Source: Clostridia bacterium
Lineage (GTDB): Bacteria > Bacillota > Clostridia > Christensenellales > CAG-138
Assembly: GCA_017514685.1 (NCBI GenBank)
Contig: JAFWJN010000004.1
Span: forward strand, 46,356-110,355
Direction: 5' to 3'
Length of the DNA stretch: 64,000 nucleotides
Of the stretch, positions 24,262-32,975 are shown in pieces. Numbering within the stretch: the stretch's first letter is position 1; the number at the start of each line of letters is the position of its first letter. Below the pieces are notes generated by a model. It worked only from the letters and a program-made list of their open reading frames with translations. It had not been told where the DNA came from and made no database searches. The position numbers and the translations under genes are program-made.

Positions 24262-25211
24262 ACCGGATTCTGAATGCGCTGGACAAAACGGAGCGCATCA
24301 TCTTTGAGCTGAGGAGCCTGTATCTGGAATACGGCTATCAGCGGTATAAAATGGATATCTTTGAGGATTACGATCTGTACGGAAGAAACAGCGGATTTCT
24401 GGTATCAGACCGGCTGATCACCTTCACGGACGGGAACGGAAAACTGAAAGCTCTGAAACCGGACGTAACGCTGTCGGTGATCCTGAACAGCAGGGATCTG
24501 CAGGATGGAGTGGAGAAGTTCTGCTACAACGAAAGCGTATACCGGATGGATGCGGACGGCGTTTTCCGGGAGATCGATCAGACCGGGATCGAGTGCATCG
24601 GACGGGTGGATGAAGCTTGTCTGGAGGAAGTTCTGACGCTTGCGGCAAAGAGCCTTCAGCAGCTTTCTCCCGATTATGTTCTTTCCTTGTCGGAACTGAC
24701 GATCCTTTCGTTCCTGATCGGAAGAGCTTCCGGATCCACGGACGCATCCGTGAAAACAGAGACGGAGAAAGCATATCTTACGGCGCTGCAGAGAAGAAGC
24801 AGAGACGGAATGAAGGCGGCGGCACAGGCGGCGAATGCAGGCGAAAAGGACGAAAACATGCTGATCGCGCTGATCGACCTTCCGCAGGATAATGAAAAAG
24901 CGCTCGGCATTCTGAAGGTTCTTCTGGAACAGCAGGAAGAGAACGGAACAGAAGACAAAGCCGAAGCGCTGAAAGCGTTCCGCCGGCTGGAACAGACGCT
25001 TTCCGCACTGGAAAAAGCAGGATACGCGACGGAACTGGATTTTTCCATTCCGGGCGATACGCGTTACTACAACGGGATCGTATTCAAAGGCTTTTTAGAA
25101 GGAGTTCCGGAGAGCGTGCTTTCCGGAGGACAGTATGACGGCCTGATGCGGAGCATGGGCATGAAAGCGAACGCGGCGGGGTTTGCGGTCTATCTGGATC
25201 GCCTCCCGTAG
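24258..25211 (+). CDS. hisZ: ATP phosphoribosyltransferase regulatory subunit HisZ
   Basis: The 317-residue protein is a class-II tRNA-synthetase-like domain related to HisRS but lacking the anticodon-binding part. Signs are YQRYKMDIFEDYDLY, FTDGNGKLKALKPDVTLSV, and near the end DTRYYNGIVFKGF and SGGQYDGLM. It forms a hetero-octamer with the short HisG and gives histidine feedback control of the first pathway step. The presence of hisZ next to a short hisG is diagnostic of the HisGS type. It overlaps the regulator gene upstream by 4 bp, and hisG follows after 15 bp. Confidence 0.93.
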   Translation: MNRILNALDKTERIIFELRSLYLEYGYQRYKMDIFEDYDLYGRNSGFLVSDRLITFTDGNGKLKALKPDVTLSVILNSRDLQDGVEKFCYNESVYRMDADGVFREIDQTGIECIGRVDEACLEEVLTLAAKSLQQLSPDYVLSLSELTILSFLIGRASGSTDASVKTETEKAYLTALQRRSRDGMKAAAQAANAGEKDENMLIALIDLPQDNEKALGILKVLLEQQEENGTEDKAEALKAFRRLEQTLSALEKAGYATELDFSIPGDTRYYNGIVFKGFLEGVPESVLSGGQYDGLMRSMGMKANAAGFAVYLDRLP

Positions 25212-25226
25212 AAAGAGGAATCTGTC

Positions 25227-25865
25227 ATGAGTGAATGGATCAGCGTCGCCCTCCCGAAAGGGCGGCTTGGAGATAAAGTCTACCGGATGTTTGCCCGCGC
25301 GGGCTATCCCAATGACGAAATCGAAAAAGAAGGAAGACAGCTGGTGTTTGAAAGCCCGGAATGCGGCGTCCGGTATTTTCTGGTCAAGCCGTCGGACGTT
25401 CCGATGTACGTGGAACGGGGCGCGGCGGATATCGGGGTCTGCGGATCGGATATTCTGATGGAATATGAGCCGGATGTCTATGAACTGCTGGACCTGAAGA
25501 CCGGGATCTGCCGCATGGCGGTCGCGGCAAAGGAGAATTTTGCGGATGACTGCTCCAGGGCACTGAAGGTCGCGACCAAGTTTCCGAAAACCGCACGCGA
25601 TTATTATGGAAAAAAAGGCCGGAAGATCGATGTGATCCGGCTGAGCGGATCGATCGAACTGGCGCCGGTACTGGGACTGTCCGACGTGATCGTGGACATC
25701 GTCGAGACCGGAACGACATTAAGAGAGAACCATCTGAAAGTTTTCGATACGGTGGCACCCATCAGCGCCAGGCTGATCGCGAACCGGGCGGCGTTCCGGT
25801 TCAAACGGACGAAAATCGAAGAACTGACCGAACAGCTGCGCAGGCAGACGGAGGAACGGAAATGA
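25227..25865 (+). CDS. hisG: ATP phosphoribosyltransferase catalytic subunit (short form) HisG
   Basis: The 212-residue protein starts the pathway by joining ATP and PRPP. Family motifs visible are LPKGRLGDKVYRMF, GAADIGVCGSDIL, VATKFP and the PRPP-binding loop DIVETGTTLREN (about residue 155). It lacks the C-terminal ACT-like regulatory domain of the long HisG, which explains the need for HisZ. It overlaps hisD by 4 bp (ATGA). Confidence 0.96.
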   Translation: MSEWISVALPKGRLGDKVYRMFARAGYPNDEIEKEGRQLVFESPECGVRYFLVKPSDVPMYVERGAADIGVCGSDILMEYEPDVYELLDLKTGICRMAVAAKENFADDCSRALKVATKFPKTARDYYGKKGRKIDVIRLSGSIELAPVLGLSDVIVDIVETGTTLRENHLKVFDTVAPISARLIANRAAFRFKRTKIEELTEQLRRQTEERK

Positions 25866-27142
25866 TTACGATCTACCGGTGCGGGGAAATCCCCGAGGAA
25901 GAGATTTTTGCAAGAAACGAGGCGCTGCCGGATGTATCCGGTACGGTAGCCGGGATCATAGCGGAGGTAAAGGAGAGGAAAGACGCCGCGCTGCTGGAGT
26001 ATACAGAGCGGTTCGACGGTGTCAGGCTCAGTTCGATCCGGGTCACGGATGAGGAATTCGCGGAAGCAGAAGCAAAAGCGGACGCAAGGATGAAGGAAGT
26101 CCTGCAAAAAGCCGCACTGGCCATCACGGCATTCCATAAGGAACAGAAACGGAGCGGTTTCCTGCTGAATGAAAAAAAGGGCGTCGTGACCGGGCAGAAG
26201 GTGGTTCCGCTCAGTCGCGTCGGACTGTATGTACCCGGCGGTACCGCGGCATATCCGTCGACCGTGCTGATGGACTCGATCCCGGCAAAGATCGCCGGAG
26301 TCGGAGAGCTGGTCATGGTCACGCCTCCTCAGAAAGACGGGAAGGTCAATCCCGTGATCCTGCTTGCGGCAAAGATCGCCGGAGTGGACGCCGTGTATAA
26401 GGTAGGCGGAGCACAGGCAATCGCGGCGCTGGCTTACGGGACGGAAACGATCGGCCGGGCGGATAAGATCGTCGGCCCCGGAAACGCGTATGTCGCCGAA
26501 GCAAAACGGCAGATTTACGGTCAGGCGGGGATCGATATGATCGCCGGCCCGTCCGAGATCCTGATCGTGGCGGACGGAAAAAGCAATCCGGCCTATGTCG
26601 CCGCCGATCTGCTGTCCCAGGCGGAGCACGATAAAAACGCGAGCGCAGTCTTGGTAACGGAATCGGAAGCGCTGGCAAACGCGGTGCAGGAAGAACTGGA
26701 ACGGCAGCTGAAAACGCTTCCTCGCGAAGCGATCGCAAGGGTATCCGTTGACAAAAACGGAAAGATTATCGTGACGGATTCGATCGAAACGGCGATCGGA
26801 ATCTCGAACCGGATCGCGCCGGAACATCTGGAACTCTGTCTGGATAATCCGTTTGACTATTTGGACGCTGTCAGAAATGCAGGCTCCGTTTTTCTGGGAA
26901 GAAACTGCCCGGAAGCATTCGGAGACTACATGGCGGGTCCCAATCATACGCTCCCGACCGGGGGAACGGCACGGTTCTCAAGTCCGCTGTCCGTGGATGA
27001 CTTTGTCAAGAAGATCCAGTACACCTATTTTTCCAAAGAGGCGTTTTTGAACATTGCCGAAGATGTGGCGTACTTTGCGGAGAAAGAAGGACTGTCCGCA
27101 CATGCGAGAAGCGCGCTGATCCGGAAAGGAGAACTGTCATGA
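25862..27142 (+). CDS. hisD: Histidinol dehydrogenase HisD
   Basis: The 426-residue enzyme makes the last two NAD-dependent oxidations from histidinol to histidine and needs zinc. Clear motifs are RVGLYVPGGTAAYPSTVLM, KVGGAQAIAALAYGTE, VGPGNAYVAEAKRQ, AGPSEILIVADG, SQAEHD and GPNHTLPTGGTARF. Length is normal for the family. It overlaps hisG and hisC by 4 bp each. In this operon hisD stands third although its reaction is last. Confidence 0.97.
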   Translation: MITIYRCGEIPEEEIFARNEALPDVSGTVAGIIAEVKERKDAALLEYTERFDGVRLSSIRVTDEEFAEAEAKADARMKEVLQKAALAITAFHKEQKRSGFLLNEKKGVVTGQKVVPLSRVGLYVPGGTAAYPSTVLMDSIPAKIAGVGELVMVTPPQKDGKVNPVILLAAKIAGVDAVYKVGGAQAIAALAYGTETIGRADKIVGPGNAYVAEAKRQIYGQAGIDMIAGPSEILIVADGKSNPAYVAADLLSQAEHDKNASAVLVTESEALANAVQEELERQLKTLPREAIARVSVDKNGKIIVTDSIETAIGISNRIAPEHLELCLDNPFDYLDAVRNAGSVFLGRNCPEAFGDYMAGPNHTLPTGGTARFSSPLSVDDFVKKIQYTYFSKEAFLNIAEDVAYFAEKEGLSAHARSALIRKGELS

Positions 27143-28203
27143 GCGTATATCTGTCCCGGCAGTACGCAGCCTTGAAACCTTACGTCCCCGGCGAGCAGCC
27201 GAGAGACAGAAAGTATCTGAAACTGAATACGAACGAGTCTCCGTTTGCGCCTTCTCCCAAAGCTGTGCAGTACGCGGCGGAGGCAGCGAAGGGACTGAAC
27301 CTGTATTCGGACCCGACCTGTCTGAAGATGCGGGAAGCGCTTGCAGATCACTTCGGACTGGATGTTTCAGAAGTGACCGTGACCAACGGATCGGATGAAG
27401 GACTCTATTTTGCCTTTTCCGCTTACTGCGATCCCCAAAGACCTGCCGTATTTCCGGACATCACTTACGGCTTTTATCCGGTGTTCGCGGAAAGAATGCA
27501 GATCCCGTACCGGGAGATCCCGGTAAAGGAAGATTTTTCCATCGATCCGGAGGACTATATGAGCGACAGCGCGACTGTCGTGATCGCGAATCCCAACGCG
27601 CTGACAGGACTTCTGCTTCCGCTGGATGCGATCGCTTCCATCGCGGAGGCAAACCCGCATCAGGTGGTCGTGATTGACGAAGCGTATGTGGATTTCGGAA
27701 ACGACAGCGCCGTCTCCCTGATCCGCCGGTACCCGAACCTGCTGATCACCGGAACATTCTCCAAGTCCAGATCCCTGGCAGGAGGACGTCTCGGTTTTGT
27801 CGCGGGGGACAGGGAACTGATCCAAGATATCGAGATGCTGCGCTACTCCTCCAATCCGTATAACGTGAACAGCATGACGCTGGCTGCGGGAATCGGGGCG
27901 CTGGAGGATGAAGCGTATACGAAGCGGAACTGCGAAGAGATCGTGAAAAACCGGGAAGACCTGAAACAGGAACTGAAAGCGCTCGGGTTTACGGTGACGG
28001 ATTCGAAAGCGAACTTTGTGTTCGCGTCACATCCTGCTCTGCCTAGCGGAACGCTGTATGAGAAACTGAAAGAGAAGGGCGTCCTGGTCCGGCACTTCCG
28101 TCTGGAGAAGATCAAAGACTACAGCCGTATCACGATCGGAACCAAGGAGCAGATGAAGGAACTGCTCACAAAGATCAGAGAAATCCTGGAGGAAACAAAA
28201 TGA
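27139..28203 (+). CDS. hisC: Histidinol-phosphate aminotransferase HisC
   Basis: The 354-residue PLP-dependent class-I/II aminotransferase converts imidazole-acetol phosphate to histidinol phosphate. NTNESPFAPSPK near the start, TNGSDE, VIANPNALTG, VVIDEAYVDFG and the PLP lysine K209 in GTFSKSRSLAG are all present. NPNALTG replaces the common NPNNPTG, a tolerated variant. It overlaps hisD and hisB by 4 bp. Confidence 0.95.
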   Translation: MSVYLSRQYAALKPYVPGEQPRDRKYLKLNTNESPFAPSPKAVQYAAEAAKGLNLYSDPTCLKMREALADHFGLDVSEVTVTNGSDEGLYFAFSAYCDPQRPAVFPDITYGFYPVFAERMQIPYREIPVKEDFSIDPEDYMSDSATVVIANPNALTGLLLPLDAIASIAEANPHQVVVIDEAYVDFGNDSAVSLIRRYPNLLITGTFSKSRSLAGGRLGFVAGDRELIQDIEMLRYSSNPYNVNSMTLAAGIGALEDEAYTKRNCEEIVKNREDLKQELKALGFTVTDSKANFVFASHPALPSGTLYEKLKEKGVLVRHFRLEKIKDYSRITIGTKEQMKELLTKIREILEETK

Positions 28204-28790
28204 GAACCGCGGATATCAATCGTACAACAAAGGAAACGGCGATCAACCTGAGCCTGACTCTGGAAGGAACCGGGAAGGCGGACATCTGCACCGGCGTCGG
28301 ATTTCTGGACCACATGCTGACGCTGTTTGCGCATCACGGAAGATTCGACCTTGCCCTGACCTGCAAGGGGGATACTTTTGTGGATGACCATCACACTACG
28401 GAAGACATCGGCATTGCGCTCGGGCAGGCTTTTGCCACGGCGCTCGGAACCAAAGAAGGCATCACGCGCTACGGCAGCACGATCCTTCCGATGGATGAAG
28501 CGCTGATCCTGACCGCCGTGGATCTTTCCGGAAGGGCGCACTTAAGCTACGGACTGGACATTCCGACCCAAAAAGTCGGAACCTTTGATACCGAGCTTGT
28601 GAAAGAGTTTTTCCTGGGATTTGTCCGGAACTGCGCCTGCACGCTGCACATCCGCCAGCTGGACGGGGAGAATTCGCATCACATCATCGAGGGCTGCTTT
28701 AAGTCGTTCGCGAGAAGCCTCAAAGAAGCGGTGAAGGTGGATCCGGATTATCCAGATGAGATTCCTTCCACGAAAGGAAGCCTGAAATGA
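28200..28790 (+). CDS. hisB: Imidazoleglycerol-phosphate dehydratase HisB
   Basis: The 196-residue single-domain dehydratase has metal-binding histidine motifs GFLDHMLTLFAHHG, DDHHTTEDIGIALG and, near the end, ENSHHIIEGCFKSFARSL. There is no fused phosphatase domain as in enteric HisB; that activity is supplied by the PHP gene at the end of the operon. It overlaps hisC and hisH by 4 bp. Confidence 0.97.
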   Translation: MRTADINRTTKETAINLSLTLEGTGKADICTGVGFLDHMLTLFAHHGRFDLALTCKGDTFVDDHHTTEDIGIALGQAFATALGTKEGITRYGSTILPMDEALILTAVDLSGRAHLSYGLDIPTQKVGTFDTELVKEFFLGFVRNCACTLHIRQLDGENSHHIIEGCFKSFARSLKEAVKVDPDYPDEIPSTKGSLK

Positions 28791-29398
28791 TCGCGATCGT
28801 GGACTACGGGGTCGGAAATCTGTTTTCCCTGAAAAGCTCTTTTGCGGCGGTCGGATCTTTCGCCGTGGTCAGCAGTGATCCAAAGGTTTTGAAAAATGCG
28901 GACAAGCTGGTGCTTCCGGGGGTCGGAGCGTTCCGCGACGCGGCCGATAAACTGAAGAGGACCGGATTGTTCGGGCTGGTCAAAGAAGAGGCGGAAAAAG
29001 GAAAACCGCTCCTCGGGATCTGTCTCGGGATGCAGATGCTGTTCGAAAAAAGCTTTGAGGACGGAGAGTACGAAGGCCTTTCCCTGCTGTCCGGAAAGGT
29101 ACGTTCGATCGGGGAAGTGATCCCGAAGGAACTGAAGATTCCGCAGATCGGGTGGAACGGCCTGCGGTTTGTCAAAGAGAGCCCGCTGTTTTACGGAATC
29201 CCGGAGGGAAGTTATGTTTACTTCGTGCATTCCTACAGCGCAATGAATTCCACGGATGTCATCGCTGAAACGGAGTACGGAGCATTTCTGACCGCCGCGG
29301 CCGGAAGAGCCAACGTGTACGGATGCCAGTTCCATCCGGAAAAAAGCGGTGAGACCGGATTGAAAATACTGAAGAATTTTGCGGAGGAAATCCGATGA
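28787..29398 (+). CDS. hisH: Imidazole glycerol phosphate synthase glutaminase subunit HisH
   Basis: This 203-residue class-I glutamine amidotransferase provides ammonia for HisF. The catalytic triad is visible: C79 in LGICLGMQ, with H183 and E185 in CQFHPEKSG. VDYGVGNLFSLK and VLPGVGAFRDA are typical. It overlaps hisB and hisA by 4 bp; hisA separates it from its partner hisF. Confidence 0.97.
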   Translation: MIAIVDYGVGNLFSLKSSFAAVGSFAVVSSDPKVLKNADKLVLPGVGAFRDAADKLKRTGLFGLVKEEAEKGKPLLGICLGMQMLFEKSFEDGEYEGLSLLSGKVRSIGEVIPKELKIPQIGWNGLRFVKESPLFYGIPEGSYVYFVHSYSAMNSTDVIAETEYGAFLTAAAGRANVYGCQFHPEKSGETGLKILKNFAEEIR

Positions 29399-30138
29399 TC
29401 ATTTATCCTGCAATTGATTTATATAACGGTCAGGCGGTCCGGCTGCTGCAGGGCCGGTATGAAGACGTGACCGTTTACAGCACCCAGCCGCAGGAAGTAG
29501 CGGCATCCTTTTTCGAAGCCGGAGCGGATCATCTGCATCTGGTGGATTTAAACGGAGCAAAAGATGGAACAACACCGAATTTCGGGACGGTGATGAAGAT
29601 TGTCGAAACGGTGAATACCCTTGCGGATCTGAGCGGCAGAAAACATATGTTCGTGGAGATCGGAGGAGGAATCCGGAGTTTTCAGACGGCGGAAGCGTAT
29701 CTGAATGCCGGATGCGACCGGGTCATTTTGGGAACGGCCGCTGTGGAGGACGAAGCTCTGTTAAAGAGTTTGGTCGAGCGGTTCGGGGACGCGATCGCAG
29801 TCGGCGCGGATCTGAGGAACGGAGAAGTCGCGATCAAAGGCTGGACGGAAAGTTCCGGCATTTCCATGGATGATTTCTTTGAGAAAATGGTGAACTGGAA
29901 GATCAGGACCGTGATCTGTACGGACATTTCCAAGGATGGAGCGATGGAAGGAACTTCGCTCTCGCTCTACCGGCATATCCGGGAACGGTACGGGATCGAA
30001 CTGATCGCCTCCGGAGGGGTCACTGATCTGATGGATGTTTTCCGTCTGAAGGAGCTCGGCGTGGAAGGCGCGATCATCGGGAAAGCGCTGTACAGCGGAA
30101 AACTGGATCTGAAAGAAGCAATTGAGGCTGCGAAATGA
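29395..30138 (+). CDS. hisA: Phosphoribosylformimino-AICAR-phosphate isomerase HisA
   Basis: The 247-residue beta/alpha barrel has acid-base residue D8 in YPAIDLYNGQAVRL, the phosphate loops IGGGIRS and IASGGVTD, and a second catalytic Asp region (GADLRNGEVAIKGW). It catalyses the Amadori isomerisation in the pathway. It overlaps hisH and hisF by 4 bp. Confidence 0.97.
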   Translation: MIIYPAIDLYNGQAVRLLQGRYEDVTVYSTQPQEVAASFFEAGADHLHLVDLNGAKDGTTPNFGTVMKIVETVNTLADLSGRKHMFVEIGGGIRSFQTAEAYLNAGCDRVILGTAAVEDEALLKSLVERFGDAIAVGADLRNGEVAIKGWTESSGISMDDFFEKMVNWKIRTVICTDISKDGAMEGTSLSLYRHIRERYGIELIASGGVTDLMDVFRLKELGVEGAIIGKALYSGKLDLKEAIEAAK

Positions 30139-30893
30139 TTACAAAACGGATCATCCCCTGTCTGGATGTGAAAAACGGCAGAGTGGTGAAAGGAATCAAT
30201 TTCAAAGGGCTGAGGGATGTAGCGGATCCTGCAGCGCTCGCGGAGTATTACAGCGGGGCCGGCGCGGATGAGCTTGTCTTCTATGACATCACCGCATCCG
30301 CCGAGGGACGTGCTCTCTTTACCGAAGTGCTGACACGGACGGCGGAGAGAGTATTCATTCCCCTGACCGTGGGCGGAGGAATCAACAGCACGGACGACTT
30401 TGACCGGGTTTTAAAATGCGGCGCCGATAAGGTCAGCGTCAACTCCGGGGCAATCAAAGACCCGTCTCTGATCAAAACCGCCGCTCTGCGCTACGGAAGC
30501 CAGTGCGTCGTGCTGTCGGTGGATATCAAGCGTGTGGACCATACCTTCCGGGTCTTTGCCAAGGGAGGCAGGGTCGATACCGGGATCGAGGCCATCGGCT
30601 GGATCAGAGAAGGCGTGAAAAACGGCGCGGGCGAGATCGTCGTCAACTCGATGGATACCGACGGCGTGAAGCAGGGATTTGACACGGAACTGCTGCAGCA
30701 GGTCTGCGATGCCGTGCGGGTGCCCGTGATCGCATCCGGCGGCGCGGGAAAAGCAGAGGACTTCATCGATCTGTTCAAAAAGGTTCCGGATGTTGACGCG
30801 GGGTTGGCGGCTTCCGTGTTTCATTTCGGAGAAGTTAAAATCGGTGATTTGAAAAAAAGGATGCAAATGGAAGGCATCCCGGCAAGGATTTGA
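30135..30893 (+). CDS. hisF: Imidazole glycerol phosphate synthase cyclase subunit HisF
   Basis: The 252-residue beta/alpha barrel has catalytic D11 in [15 protein letters not shown] and a second Asp near 130 in LSVDIKR, phosphate loops VGGGIN and IASGGAGK, and NSMDTDG. It forms the synthase with HisH, releasing AICAR to purine synthesis. It overlaps hisA by 4 bp; the next gene starts 18 bp after its stop. Confidence 0.97.
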   Translation: MITKRIIPCLDVKNGRVVKGINFKGLRDVADPAALAEYYSGAGADELVFYDITASAEGRALFTEVLTRTAERVFIPLTVGGGINSTDDFDRVLKCGADKVSVNSGAIKDPSLIKTAALRYGSQCVVLSVDIKRVDHTFRVFAKGGRVDTGIEAIGWIREGVKNGAGEIVVNSMDTDGVKQGFDTELLQQVCDAVRVPVIASGGAGKAEDFIDLFKKVPDVDAGLAASVFHFGEVKIGDLKKRMQMEGIPARI

Positions 30894-30910
30894 AAGAGGG
30901 GAAAGACACG

Positions 30911-31561
30911 ATGATTCAACCGGAAGAACTGAAATTTGACAGCAAAGGCCTGATCCCGGCGGTGGTAACCGACGCAGTGACGAAGCGTGTGCTGATGGTC
31001 GCGTACATGAACAGGGAAAGCCTGAAGATCTCCATGGAGAAGGAACTCTGCTGCTTCTATAGCCGGTCCCGCAATGAGCTGTGGCTCAAAGGAGAGACCA
31101 GCGGAAACTACCAGCATATCGTTTCGATCACAACGGACTGCGACAGGGATACGCTTCTGATCTCCGTGATCCCGGACGGTCCGGCATGTCATCTCGGGAC
31201 GGAAAGCTGCTTTGAGTATCCTGTCTTTGAATCTGAGTCGAACGGCGCGTTTTCAATGGAAGCGCTGATGGAGCTCATCAAGGGAAGAAAAACCGATCCG
31301 AAAGAGGGATCGTATACGACCTATCTGTTCCAGAAGGGGCTGGACAAGATCCTGAAAAAAGTCGGCGAGGAAAGCACGGAAGTGATCATCGCGGCAAAAG
31401 CGCAGGACCGGAAGGAAACGGTTTACGAAATCGCGGACCTGGCATATCATGTCCTTGTCCTGATGGCCGAGGCGGGGATTGAAGTGAAGGATATTCTTAA
31501 GGAACTTGCCGGACGTCACGTGATCGATCATAAGATCAAACAGGAGAAAATGACCTCATGA
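30911..31561 (+). CDS. hisI: Bifunctional phosphoribosyl-AMP cyclohydrolase / phosphoribosyl-ATP pyrophosphatase HisIE
   Basis: The 216-residue fusion has a HisI domain first (about 1-110; [36 protein letters not shown] with the zinc cysteines and histidine) and a HisE domain second (about 120-210; [28 protein letters not shown]). It performs steps two and three. The ATG at 30911 was chosen because GAGGGGA precedes it at good distance; an in-frame TTG at 30890 overlapping hisF is less likely. Confidence 0.95.
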   Translation: MIQPEELKFDSKGLIPAVVTDAVTKRVLMVAYMNRESLKISMEKELCCFYSRSRNELWLKGETSGNYQHIVSITTDCDRDTLLISVIPDGPACHLGTESCFEYPVFESESNGAFSMEALMELIKGRKTDPKEGSYTTYLFQKGLDKILKKVGEESTEVIIAAKAQDRKETVYEIADLAYHVLVLMAEAGIEVKDILKELAGRHVIDHKIKQEKMTS

Positions 31562-32343
31562 GAAAGATCGATCTGCATATGCATACCTGCTTCTGCGACG
31601 GAAAAGATACGCCGGAGGAAATGATCCTGAGCGCGATCGCAAAAGGAATGGAGGCGGTAGGCGTCTGTATCCACAGCCATACGGCTTTTGATGAAAGCTA
31701 CTGCGCAAGTCCGGAAGGAATCAGAGAGTTTCTCGGGCAGATGAAGCGGCTGAAAAAAACATACGGGGAGAAGATCCGGATCTTTGCAGGCCTGGAACAG
31801 GATCTTTATTCGGACACGGGACCGGAAGGGTTTGATTATCTGATCGGATCGGTGCATTATCTGAAGATCTGTGAGAACTATTATCCGGTCGATCACAGCG
31901 CGGAAGTGCTTGGAAGGATTGCTGAGGACCATTTCGGAGGAGACTGGATCGGACTGGCGCGGGCATACTTTGAGGAGACTTCCTCTGTTCTGGAAGTGAC
32001 AGGAGCGGATCTGATCGGGCATCTGGATCTGGTGACCAAATTCAACGAGGGAAACCGCTTTTTCGATGAAACTGACCCGGGGTATCTGGAAGCGGCGGAA
32101 AAGTGCATTGACGCACTGATCCCCTGCGGGAAACCGTTTGAGATCAATACCGGTGCGATGTCAAGAGGATACCGGACTTCTCCGTATCCGGGAAGCGCGC
32201 TATGCAGCCGGATCATAGAAAAAGGAGGGATCTTCCTTCTCAGCAGCGATGCACATAAAAAGGAGGATCTGATGTACGGGTTTGACCGGTATGCTTCGAT
32301 ACCGGACGACCGGGCATATGATTCGATCATGAAACGAAAATAA
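31558..32343 (+). CDS. hisK: PHP-family histidinol-phosphatase
   Basis: The 261-residue protein has a PHP domain with metal ligands in [50 protein letters not shown] and SSDAH. This is the Gram-positive HisJ/HisK-type histidinol-phosphate phosphatase and replaces the phosphatase domain missing from HisB. With it every dedicated enzyme of histidine synthesis is encoded in this operon. It overlaps hisIE by 4 bp. Confidence 0.92.
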   Translation: MRKIDLHMHTCFCDGKDTPEEMILSAIAKGMEAVGVCIHSHTAFDESYCASPEGIREFLGQMKRLKKTYGEKIRIFAGLEQDLYSDTGPEGFDYLIGSVHYLKICENYYPVDHSAEVLGRIAEDHFGGDWIGLARAYFEETSSVLEVTGADLIGHLDLVTKFNEGNRFFDETDPGYLEAAEKCIDALIPCGKPFEINTGAMSRGYRTSPYPGSALCSRIIEKGGIFLLSSDAHKKEDLMYGFDRYASIPDDRAYDSIMKRK

Positions 32344-32350
32344 AGACAGG

Positions 32351-32830
32351 ATGGAAAACAGGAAGACCATGGGAAAAGTCTTAGCAGTCTGCATCAGTGA
32401 AAAAAAGGGGACCATCAAGCATCCGGTTTCTGAAATCGTCCTCCGGACAAAGCACGGCATTGAAGGAGACGCTCACGCGGGCGACTGGCACAGACAGGTC
32501 AGCCTTCTGGCTACGGAGAGCATTGAACCGATGCGCGAAAAACTCAGAGAAAAAGAGACCGGGAAGCAGGATCCTCTGCTGTCGCTTCCTGCCGGCGCGT
32601 TTGCGGAGAATATTCTGACGGAAGGGATAGAACTGAAATCGCTCCCGGTCGGAACGAGGCTTCAGGTCGGTGGAGCAGTACTGCGTGTGACGCAGATCGG
32701 CAAGGAATGTCATGCGGACTGCGCGATCCGAAGGGCGGTCGGAGACTGCGTGATGCCGAGGGACGGCATTTTCGCGATCGTTGAACAGGACGGAACCGTT
32801 CAGCCCGGGGATCCGGTCATGGTACTGTGA
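32351..32830 (+). CDS. MOSC-domain protein
   Basis: The 159-residue protein is a stand-alone MOSC domain: GKVLAVCISEKKGT, HGIEGDAHAG, PAGAFAENILTEGI and the conserved cysteine in QIGKECH. MOSC domains bind molybdenum cofactor or handle sulfur in cofactor biosynthesis. The start could be the ATG at 32351 or 32369; neither has an ideally spaced ribosome site, and the domain begins at the second. It is last in the histidine operon, 7 bp after the phosphatase, with no obvious metabolic link. Confidence 0.85.
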   Translation: MENRKTMGKVLAVCISEKKGTIKHPVSEIVLRTKHGIEGDAHAGDWHRQVSLLATESIEPMREKLREKETGKQDPLLSLPAGAFAENILTEGIELKSLPVGTRLQVGGAVLRVTQIGKECHADCAIRRAVGDCVMPRDGIFAIVEQDGTVQPGDPVMVL

Positions 32831-32859
32831 AGGACGAAAAACAAATAGTATTCTGCTCT

Positions 32860-32884
32860 GCCGCTGATGCGGCTTTTTCTTTTA
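32860..32884 (+). terminator. Terminator of the histidine operon
   Basis: The short GC stem GCCGC-TGAT-GCGGC is followed by TTTTTCTTTT, 29 bp after the MOSC gene. Confidence 0.75.
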
Positions 32885-32910
32885 TGCGGGATGGAATGGT
32901 ATTTGCCCCG

Positions 32911-32959
32911 AAAGAGAAAAAGCCGGGCGGCATTTCCTTTGTTGGAATGCCGTCCGGCT
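32911..32959 (-). terminator. Terminator of the minus-strand GH3 operon
   Basis: A long stem (about 15 bp, AGCCGG.CGGCATT arms) sits 16 bp beyond the GH3 stop and is followed on the minus strand by TTTTTCTCTTTC. Confidence 0.85.
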
Positions 32960-32975
32960 GAGGGAGGAGACTGAG

